A DNA stretch of 20,449 bases from a virus: positions 1 to 20,449 of the IMG/VR virus record IMGVR_UViG_3300035157_000326. One strand, written 5' to 3'. Shown here one piece after another: positions 13,802-20,449 of this stretch. Position numbers and translations under genes: made by a program. Positions within the stretch are counted from its first letter, which is position 1. Each line of letters opens with the position of its first letter. The notes beneath the pieces were generated by a model. It ran no database searches. It saw only the letters and a program-made list of their open reading frames with translations, and was not told the origin of the DNA.

Positions 13802-16800
13802 TTAAATAATCCAGACCTGAGTATGAGGTGGCTGGAATAGTTGAACTTGTACTAATGCAATACCAGAAAGTGCAATTCTTCCACTGCCTTGATATCCTTT
13901 ACGTACAAATGATTCATCAACATTATTGACGTTAGAGATTCTACCAGAACCTGCATATCCATAAGCACGAAGATCATAACTGTCTCCAGTGATATCAATC
14001 TCAACTTGTTTTTGTTCCGCAAATGTAAGGAGTGGATCTCCTGAAGTTCCTCTGACTGTGAGTACTCCACTCTGACTGAGTAATTTGGAAGTTCTGCTTT
14101 CTGCTCCAACTCCAATAAAGGAGAAGAGCATTTGCTTCTCTTCTGGATTGAAGGTAAGAGATTCCGCTGCACCTGAAAGTTTTCTGAGTGATCCAAATCC
14201 AACAAAGTCTCTTGCTCTGGTGATGGTTGCTTCTCCAGAAACTCTTGCTGTACCAGAACCAAAGTATACAGGAGAGAACCGAACTGTAGATTCTCCAAGT
14301 GTCTTGACTGTACCTTGACCAGATTCGCTTCTTGTTCTTGTAGTTGTACCCTGACCCAAGAAAGAGAAGAGCATTTGCTTCTCTTCTGGATTGAAGGTGA
14401 GAGATTCAGCAGCACCCTGGAATTTCTTAAGTGATCCAGATCCAATGTAAGGTCTACTACGAGCAATATCACCATTACCATAAACTCTGAATAGAGTTGG
14501 AATTGATGTGATAGCAATTGCTTGAGATTCTGCTGCTCCATTCCAAGTCCAGAGTCCACCAGTTCCTTCAATATCTGGAACATAATGAGTCTTGGCAGAT
14601 CCAGTAATTCTAATAAGACCAGAACCAATATTATTTGGAACCCATCTAACTCTTGGAGTTCCATCAAGTCTGATAGTACCACCTTTAACGATTCCTTTAA
14701 TGGTTGTACTTTCTGCTCCTGTTCCTGTAAAGGAGAAGAGCATTTGCTTCTCATCAGGATTGAAGGTAATAGATTCAGCAGCACCAGAGAATTTCTTAAA
14801 TGTACCAGAACCAATCCATACAGGAGCAAATCTGTAAGTAGATTGAATTTCAATTCTAACTCCACCAACAGAATTCCAGTTAGGTGTGAATCTGTAATCT
14901 GCTGCCTCTGGATATATTGAAATTCTTCCATCACCTTCTGGAGGAACAACAAATGTACGTTCCGATCCTGCTCCTGTGAAGGAGAAGAGCATTTGCCTCT
15001 CATCAGGATTAACCGTAATAGATTCAGCAGCACCACTGAATTTCTTAAATGTACCAGAACCAATGAAGTCTCTAGATCTTGTGAAGTCAGTGAATCCACC
15101 AACTCTGAATAATCCAGTGCTTTCATATGCAGCAGCAGATGTTGCTGTTGATCCACCAAACGTAAAGAGTATACCATCACCTTCTGGAGGAATAACGAAT
15201 GTACGTTCTGATCCTGTTCCTGTGAAGGAGAATAGAAGTTGCTTCTCTTCTGGATTGAATGTAATACTCTCGGCAGCACCAGAGAATTTCTTGAGTGAAC
15301 CTGATCCAATATGACGTAAAGATGCTTTCGCAACTGCATCTCCAAATATGGGGATTCTGATATCTCCAACTTGAGAGATAGTTGCCCTGACAACTCCTTC
15401 TCCACGAAGACGAATATCTGTTCCTTTCTCTGGAGGATTGAATGTAACTTTCTCGGTTCCTGTTCCTGTGAAGGAGAATAGAAGTTGCTTCTCTTCTGGA
15501 TTGAAAGTAATACTCTCTGCTGCACCACTGAATTTCTTGAGAGATCCAGAACCAACAATTGCTCTTGCTCTTGGTTCTTCTCCTTCTCCAGTAACCTTGA
15601 TGACACCGTATCCAGGATATTTGGGTATAAAGAATACTGGGAAAGCATCGCCAGAAATACGAACTTGCGTTCCTTCCTCTGGTGGATTTGCAGTAAAGGT
15701 TTCTGTTCCAACTCCAGTAAAGGAGAAGAGCATCTGCCTTTCCAGTGGATTCCAAGTAGCAGACTCTGCTGCACCACTGAATTTCTTGAGAGAACCAGAA
15801 CCAATATGTGTTGCTGGAGTAATAGACTCTGCACCAGTTCCAATAATTCTGACAGTACCAGAACCTGGATGAAGTAGACTGAATAGTGTATATGCTTGAG
15901 ATCCAATCTTAAAGAGACCGTCTGCTTTCTCAACATTAGCAATACATTCAGCAGAACCACTAAGTTTCCTGATACGTCCAGATCCAATCTCTGTTGCTGG
16001 TGTAAAGCTCTCTCCAACTGTACCACCAAATCTGGTAAGAACTCTTCCAAAGTAAGGAGGAGTCCAGAATGTAGCACCAGCACCAAAGATACTAATACCA
16101 GCTTTACCAGAAACAGAGTAACCAGTAGAAACAATATTCTCAACAAAGTGAGTCTTGGCAGTGCCTGTAATTTCAAATGCACCGTATGGACATAACTTAG
16201 AACGAGTTCCAAGTATCCAACCATAATCTCTATGTTCTGGTGCGTTAGCATCAGAAACAAGACCATAATCTTCAGTAACAGATGGTGTTGTTAACTGATT
16301 TGGAATTGTGTATGTAGAACCTGGTGCTATAGCAAGTGTAGTTCCAGGAGCAACCTTAATACATCCATTTGCAGCAGTAGTATTGGTGGATATTGTTCCA
16401 CTATTTGCTACACAGTTAGTTAGATTCTGATTAACAAGGAATCCATAATCAAGATCTACATCATCTATACATGCAGAATTGTTATATGCTTCAGTATGTT
16501 TTTCATGTCCTTCTTCACAAGTAATCCATTTAAGTTGAGCATCACCAAGATTAGTATGTCCATCATAGAAATCAATATTACCAAGATTGATATATTCACT
16601 TCTAAGAACGTAAGTATCAAGTGTGAAGTTTGCAAGTTCTTCTAACTCATAACAATCTGGTTTTCTTGGTAAGAGGTTAATTGAACCAGATCCAACATAA
16701 TCAAATGATTTCCTTAGTTCAACTGTGGCGAAGTTTCTAAGTCTTCCAGAACCAACATAAGACTCAGTGTGTTTCTCACTAGTAATACCACCAATGAAGG

Positions 16801-18871
16801 AGAACAACATGTCTCTTTCAAGTGGATTGAAGGTGAGAGATTCAGCAGCACCAGTGAATATTGGGATTCTTCCAGATCCTTCAAATACTCTTGCACGTAG
16901 ATCAATAGAATCACCACTGATTCTATAAAGACCTGTTGTATGTTGAGCACTCCAACGAACAGACTCAGCAGAACCTGAAAGTTTTCTAATTCTTCCAGAA
17001 CCAACATAAGATTCTGTATGCTTCTCTGTTCCAACTCCATTGATAGAGAATAGAAGTTGTCTCTCAAGTGGATTCCAAGTAACAGATTCTGCAAGACCAG
17101 AGAATTTCTTAAGACTTCCAGATCCAACAAAGTCTCTAGATCTTGAAACATCAGTGTCAGAGAAGAATCTATAAAGACCTGTAGCACCTAAAGCAACAGA
17201 TGTTGATTCAGCAGAACCACCCATTGAGAAGAGAGTTCCTTGACCCACTTCAGAAACATCAAGTGGTAATGCAGTCTTACCAAGTATCTTAAAGATAGGT
17301 GGAGTTCCATCACTAGTAAAGTGGAACTGCTTAGTAACAATAACATCAGTTTCAGATGTAATCCTAAAGAGACCATATGGTGTTCTTAGATCACTTCTTT
17401 CTCCTAATATCCAACCATGATCTATCTGCTGTGGAGCATTAGGATTAGCAACATCACCATAATCAATTGTTACTGATGGTGTTGTTAACTGATTTGGTAT
17501 TGTGTAAGTATTGCTTGGTGCAATAGCAAGTGTAGTTCCTGGAACTATCTTAATACATCCACTTGCTGCTGTTGTGTTAGTGGATATCGTTCCACTAACA
17601 GTAACACAATTTGTTAAATTTGTATTAACAAGAGTTCCATAATCAATTTCACTATATGGAACAAATGCAGTTTGAGTATAAACTTCTGTATGTTTCTCGT
17701 GTGACCACTCTGTAAGTTGACCCAGTTGGACAGCACCGAGTTTTTTAGTTTGATGCCAATTATCATTAGGATCAGTAAGACCTTTCCAATGAGGTGCAAG
17801 AGATTCATGAACTTCTAATGTGAAGTTAGCAAGATCTGACAAGGAATGATCTGTGGGTTTCCTTGGTCTTAACTTAAGACTTCCTGAACCAATATAATCA
17901 AAAGTACCTTTCTCTGCTTCAAGCTTAGCAAAATTCCTGAGTCTACCAGAGCCGACCCAAGATTCTGTGTGCTTCTCGCTTGTTAATCCACCTGTAAAGG
18001 AGAAGAGCATTTGCTTCTCCAAAGGATTCCATGTTGCAGACTCTGCTGCACCACTGAATTTCTTAAGGCTTCCATCACCAAGAATACCAATACCAATACC
18101 AATAGTTGCGGTTCCACTAAGCGGAGTAAGTCCACCACCTGCACGAGAGGTGGTGAACGAGGCATCCGCAGAACCGAATATTCGGACCTTACCATCAGCA
18201 ATAGCACCCCATACAGCTGGAGATACTTGTCTACCAAACTTCCTTATTCTACCTGAACCTATCCATGCATTTGTTGCCTTGGCTTGTGCCTCACCAATTA
18301 CCTTCTTAAATCCAAATCTCCTTCTCCAACCATGAAGTATATGACCACGATTCTCTATGGTCACACCATTAAGTTGTGTTACTAATCCGTTATCTACAGT
18401 ACTTCCAGCATTAGCAGTAATTAATCCAAAGTCAAGTTCTGAATAACCTTCTACAATATCAGGTTTGTAAATATATGCTCTACTTTCAGTTGCACTTATA
18501 AACTTAAATATCTCAGTGCGACTTCCTATATTAGTCTGGAATGATGAAATCCTTCTTGCAGCAAGGAAACTAAGAGTACTTGCTCCATGTTGTCCAACTG
18601 TCTCTGATTTATTTCCAGCTTCATATGAATAGATGCATATCCCACCTTGACATACAATACTCGTTATAGGTGAATCATAATATTCATAACTTGCTCCACC
18701 ACCATATCTCAATAAAGGTGGCCAAGATTCATATACAAACTTTTCAATTTTAATACTGTTGTATATTCTAGGTTTAAATTGTCTTTCGTCAGATTGGCTG
18801 TTTAAAACATCACTTCCGTGATCGGAAATGATACGTGATCCGCTTTCTGAGGTATAGACGTATTGTGCCAT
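13802..18871 (-). CDS. Giant repeat-rich virion structural protein (putative fibre)
   Basis: 1689 aa, nearly all beta-type repeats. The core unit reads 'GSGSLKKFSGAAES.TFNPEEKQMLFSFTG' and occurs ten times, around residues 291, 609, 691, 1050, 1133, 1215, 1297, 1380, 1503 and 1584. Between cores lie half-units such as 'G.IRI.G.A......P...GSG'. The region between residues about 290 and 1050 also holds two copies of a long block ending 'LANFTL...', containing 'TISTNTTAA.GCIK..PGTTLAIAP'. A partial 'YSELDFGLI' relative lies near residue 140. The N-terminus (MAQYVYTSESGSRII) and C-terminus (HTQVWII) are unique. No enzymatic motif, signal peptide or membrane segment is visible. The regular repeats suggest an extended fibre or filament; the exact location in the virion is unknown. 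A modest ribosome site (AGG) precedes the ATG. The gene follows a terminator, listed separately. Confidence 0.8.
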   Translation of the reverse strand: MAQYVYTSESGSRIISDHGSDVLNSQSDERQFKPRIYNSIKIEKFVYESWPPLLRYGGGASYEYYDSPITSIVCQGGICIYSYEAGNKSETVGQHGASTLSFLAARRISSFQTNIGSRTEIFKFISATESRAYIYKPDIVEGYSELDFGLITANAGSTVDNGLVTQLNGVTIENRGHILHGWRRRFGFKKVIGEAQAKATNAWIGSGRIRKFGRQVSPAVWGAIADGKVRIFGSADASFTTSRAGGGLTPLSGTATIGIGIGILGDGSLKKFSGAAESATWNPLEKQMLFSFTGGLTSEKHTESWVGSGRLRNFAKLEAEKGTFDYIGSGSLKLRPRKPTDHSLSDLANFTLEVHESLAPHWKGLTDPNDNWHQTKKLGAVQLGQLTEWSHEKHTEVYTQTAFVPYSEIDYGTLVNTNLTNCVTVSGTISTNTTAASGCIKIVPGTTLAIAPSNTYTIPNQLTTPSVTIDYGDVANPNAPQQIDHGWILGERSDLRTPYGLFRITSETDVIVTKQFHFTSDGTPPIFKILGKTALPLDVSEVGQGTLFSMGGSAESTSVALGATGLYRFFSDTDVSRSRDFVGSGSLKKFSGLAESVTWNPLERQLLFSINGVGTEKHTESYVGSGRIRKLSGSAESVRWSAQHTTGLYRISGDSIDLRARVFEGSGRIPIFTGAAESLTFNPLERDMLFSFIGGITSEKHTESYVGSGRLRNFATVELRKSFDYVGSGSINLLPRKPDCYELEELANFTLDTYVLRSEYINLGNIDFYDGHTNLGDAQLKWITCEEGHEKHTEAYNNSACIDDVDLDYGFLVNQNLTNCVANSGTISTNTTAANGCIKVAPGTTLAIAPGSTYTIPNQLTTPSVTEDYGLVSDANAPEHRDYGWILGTRSKLCPYGAFEITGTAKTHFVENIVSTGYSVSGKAGISIFGAGATFWTPPYFGRVLTRFGGTVGESFTPATEIGSGRIRKLSGSAECIANVEKADGLFKIGSQAYTLFSLLHPGSGTVRIIGTGAESITPATHIGSGSLKKFSGAAESATWNPLERQMLFSFTGVGTETFTANPPEEGTQVRISGDAFPVFFIPKYPGYGVIKVTGEGEEPRARAIVGSGSLKKFSGAAESITFNPEEKQLLFSFTGTGTEKVTFNPPEKGTDIRLRGEGVVRATISQVGDIRIPIFGDAVAKASLRHIGSGSLKKFSGAAESITFNPEEKQLLFSFTGTGSERTFVIPPEGDGILFTFGGSTATSAAAYESTGLFRVGGFTDFTRSRDFIGSGTFKKFSGAAESITVNPDERQMLFSFTGAGSERTFVVPPEGDGRISIYPEAADYRFTPNWNSVGGVRIEIQSTYRFAPVWIGSGTFKKFSGAAESITFNPDEKQMLFSFTGTGAESTTIKGIVKGGTIRLDGTPRVRWVPNNIGSGLIRITGSAKTHYVPDIEGTGGLWTWNGAAESQAIAITSIPTLFRVYGNGDIARSRPYIGSGSLKKFQGAAESLTFNPEEKQMLFSFLGQGTTTRTRSESGQGTVKTLGESTVRFSPVYFGSGTARVSGEATITRARDFVGFGSLRKLSGAAESLTFNPEEKQMLFSFIGVGAESRTSKLLSQSGVLTVRGTSGDPLLTFAEQKQVEIDITGDSYDLRAYGYAGSGRISNVNNVDESFVRKGYQGSGRIALSGIALVQVQLFQPPHTQVWII
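14112..15732 (-). repeat. Seven regularly spaced copies of the core repeat in the 1689-aa gene
   Basis: The codons for 'MLFSF' or 'LLFSF' (plus strand gagaag/gagaat...) begin at 14121, 14364, 14733, 14982, 15228, 15474 and 15723. The spacings are 243, 369, 249, 246, 246 and 249 bases, so the period is about 82 residues. The single 369 is 1.5 periods, which points to a 41-residue half-unit. All copies are in frame and 70-90% alike by eye in the core. Confidence 0.85.
15723..18010 (-). repeat. Two-copy super-repeat of about 1.2 kb in the 1689-aa gene
   Basis: Cores at 18000 and 16800 both continue into 'TSEKHTES.VGSGRLRNFA', then a 'SGS..L.PRKP' stretch, then 'LANFTL', and then the long 'TLAIAP..TYTIPNQLTTPSV' block. 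The same nucleotides 'gatggtgttgttaactgatt' occur at 17475 and 16281, an offset of 1194 bases or 398 codons. The first copy has an extra core at 17046; the second copy is shorter (next core at 15723). Confidence 0.8.
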
Positions 18872-18889
18872 ATCAACCTAGAATCCAAC

Positions 18890-18917
18890 AAAAAAGGGGA
18901 TTGCAAACGCAACCCCC
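18890..18917 (-). terminator. Intrinsic terminator after the 486-aa gene
   Basis: On the minus strand, GGGGGTTGC, loop GTTT and GCAATCCCC form a 9-bp stem (one G-U pair), followed at once by TTTTTT. It lies in the 86-base gap between the 486-aa and 1689-aa genes and is the only hairpin-plus-U-tract I found in the window. Confidence 0.85.
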
Positions 18918-18957
18918 ACAAAGTAAAGAATATAAACTGGGTATACTCTATGTATAA

Positions 18958-20418
18958 TCAGTCTAGGCTGACATTTAGAGTAACCTTGATTTGGTCACCA
19001 CTGTTTTGAATAGCGTATGGACCATTTGTAAACTGTTCTGCGAAGAATATACTTGAGTATAAAGTAGCATCTGCTGGATAAGAAGATGCTTGAATCGCAG
19101 GAGTTGTAGTAAACGTACTATTTGATGGAACACTATCAACTGTATAATGCTGTGCAGTAATTGTACTTGAAGTACCTTGTGCAATGTAGATAACATCACC
19201 AACATTCAAACCATGAGCAACAGCAGTACCACTAGGATCTGATGTTACAATACCAAAATCAAAGTTTACTTTATCATTGCTACTTGCTGTACCAATGTTA
19301 TCTGTAAGTTGCTTGTTTAAGAAAACTTTTGGTCCTATTTCACCAGTCTGCTTAGAATAATCAATACCAGTAATAACTGTATCAGCAGGGAAAGCATCTG
19401 GACCTGTATTACCACCACCAGTTGTTTTAGTAACTTTTTGTCCAATAGTTAAATCAGATGCAACATCTGGAGTAAATGTAGCATTACCTGAAGCAGCACC
19501 ACCTGTAATTGGTTTGTCTAGATAAATGTTCTGTCCGTCAATACCAGAAACACGTGTTTCTGTTGGAATATTTGTACCAGCAACTCTCTGTCCTACTTTA
19601 ATTTGTGCGAGATTACCACCAGCATCTACTCCAATAACAAAACTATTTTGAACACCAGAAGCAATATTTTGAGTGAAATCAGTTTCTAATAATTCAATGT
19701 AGTCATTACCAATAACTCCTTTACATCCTGCTTTTTCAATAGTTGTAGCAGCAGCAACTGTACCACCATCAACAACACCATGAAGTGATTCAGGCATATT
19801 GTTTGCACGTGCTAAGTAGTAACCATAAACATTACCAGCAGCACCAGAGAATGTAAAGATTTGCTCAGGGTAAGAAGCAGTTGTTCTACCAACGGCAAAT
19901 ACACAAGCAGTACCAGCAGTAACATTAGCAGTTAACTTCTGACTTATCTCAATATTGTTACCGTCAATATCAACAACATAGGTATTTGCAGGGATTCCAG
20001 TTCCTGTAACATAGTCTCCTTTCTTAAGATCAGTATTGTCAGGTGCAACTACAATCTGATAAGTTCCAGTAGAACCAGAAAATGTTTTATTAATACCAGC
20101 ACCACTACCAGTAGTAGCAATTGACCAACGGTTACCATTTAGGAGTATACCATACTGTTGAGAGAAATCTTGATTCTCTTCAGTTCTATTATTCTTACAA
20201 ACTGGATATCCAGTAGTAGCAGAAGAACCATATCCACTAGTGTTAGTGGCATTGTATGGTTCAAAATATTTTGTCGCTGAAGGGACATCCTGTTCTGAAG
20301 GTGGTGTTGAAGGTCCTGTGTAAAGCTTCAATACCAAGTTTCTTGGAATTTCGTGTGTCGCATTCAATAAGGTGCGGAGTGAATCAATCTCACCCTGGTC
20401 GGTAACTAGCAGTGCCAT
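18958..20418 (-). CDS. Virion structural protein with three IPxxTxVxxID modules
   Basis: 486 aa, beginning MALLVTDQGEIDSLRTLLNAT. The N-terminal about 95 residues ('IPRNLVLKLYTGPSTPP', 'FSQQYGILLNGNR') and the C-terminal about 40 ('SIFFAEQFTNGPYAIQNSGDQIKVTL') read like one domain split by an insertion. The inserted part holds three related modules at about 118-176, 258-318 and 322-388. Each has 'G..V.GT.IP..T.V..IDG..I.L....T'. Such modules are frequent in cyanophage fibre and baseplate proteins. The place upstream of the fibre genes suggests a baseplate or fibre-base protein, but I cannot assign a T4 counterpart. A clear GAGGAG ribosome site lies about ten bases before the ATG, and a hairpin terminator follows the stop. 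The 31 bases beyond the start, to the window edge, hold only this ribosome site and no other feature I can name. Confidence 0.75.
   Translation of the reverse strand: MALLVTDQGEIDSLRTLLNATHEIPRNLVLKLYTGPSTPPSEQDVPSATKYFEPYNATNTSGYGSSATTGYPVCKNNRTEENQDFSQQYGILLNGNRWSIATTGSGAGINKTFSGSTGTYQIVVAPDNTDLKKGDYVTGTGIPANTYVVDIDGNNIEISQKLTANVTAGTACVFAVGRTTASYPEQIFTFSGAAGNVYGYYLARANNMPESLHGVVDGGTVAAATTIEKAGCKGVIGNDYIELLETDFTQNIASGVQNSFVIGVDAGGNLAQIKVGQRVAGTNIPTETRVSGIDGQNIYLDKPITGGAASGNATFTPDVASDLTIGQKVTKTTGGGNTGPDAFPADTVITGIDYSKQTGEIGPKVFLNKQLTDNIGTASSNDKVNFDFGIVTSDPSGTAVAHGLNVGDVIYIAQGTSSTITAQHYTVDSVPSNSTFTTTPAIQASSYPADATLYSSIFFAEQFTNGPYAIQNSGDQIKVTLNVSLD
19255..20067 (-). repeat. Three diverged protein modules in the 486-aa gene
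   Basis: They encode residues 118-176 (19891-20067), 258-318 (19465-19647) and 322-388 (19255-19455). Shared pattern: '..G..V.GT.IP..T.V..IDG..I.L....T......F..G'. The second and third are adjacent; the first is separated from them by about 80 residues. They are diverged at nucleotide level. Confidence 0.7.
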
Positions 20419-20449
20419 TTAAGTTTACTCCTCGTGATCTATGTCCTAT

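Noticed and set aside
15438-15877. Two overlapping plus-strand open frames of 144 and 130 codons
   Set aside because: Antisense to the core repeats; fragments of the same sequence recur in other plus-strand frames (14085, 14592, 17967), which shows they are shadows of the repeat.
13852-16266. 804-codon open frame on the minus strand
   Set aside because: It lies wholly inside the 1689-aa gene, shifted by one base. Its product is Leu/Ser/Gln-rich low-complexity sequence with no start context. It is open because a stop-free repeat unit was copied in frame.
14112-18010. CRISPR array or non-coding tandem repeat
   Set aside because: The repeats are in one long reading frame, have periods of about 246 bases divisible by three, and vary mainly as protein-level substitutions, so they are coding repeats.

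Overview
The window is a stretch of the late (virion morphogenesis) region of a T4-like cyanophage, a myovirus of marine Synechococcus or Prochlorococcus. Two things point there. First, the block gp13-gp14-gp15-gp16 (neck, tail completion, small terminase) occurs in T4 order with cyanophage-type sequences. Second, the upstream genes encode fibre and structural proteins of the kind found in marine cyanomyoviruses: an Mtd_N-like domain, a beta-helix with an S74 chaperone, C1q-like proteins and long repeat proteins. Every credible gene is on the minus strand, so transcription runs from base 20449 towards base 1. There is no gene-free stretch above 100 bases and I see no tRNA, CRISPR or insertion sequence.

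Layout in transcription order: (1) 20418-18958, a 486-aa structural protein with three copies of an 'IPxxTxVxxID' module, followed by a hairpin terminator. (2) 18871-13802, a 1689-aa repeat protein with ten copies of a core motif on an approximately 82-aa period, plus a larger duplication with a 398-aa offset. (3) 13764-12935, two small virion proteins behind a CATAAATA late-promoter element. (4) 12923-8031, a 1630-aa tail fibre: five chitin-binding-like modules, a beta-helix, and a C-terminal S74 self-cleaving chaperone. (5) 8026-6348, three tandem C1q-like jelly-roll paralogues, likely fibre-tip or adhesin proteins. (6) 6295-3240, behind a perfect TATAAATA late promoter: a 91-aa conserved protein, a flavin-dependent halogenase, and two 2-oxoglutarate/Fe(II) oxygenases whose reading frames overlap. 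(7) 3213-1, gp13, gp14, gp15 and the start of gp16, all with overlapping starts and stops.

Most of the window builds the baseplate/fibre apparatus and the neck. The outlier is the enzyme cassette (halogenase plus two oxygenases) inserted just upstream of gp13. Its overlapping frames, and a promoter it probably shares with gp13-16, suggest it is made late, with the virion proteins. Its substrate cannot be read from sequence: it may be a free metabolite or a virion/host protein. A characterised cyanophage halogenase (VirX1 of phage Syn10) is the nearest known precedent. This cassette is the best candidate for an under-described system here. Other points of note are the triplet of C1q-like proteins, the hierarchical repeats of the 1689-aa protein, and a calcium-loop-like sequence at the end of gp15.
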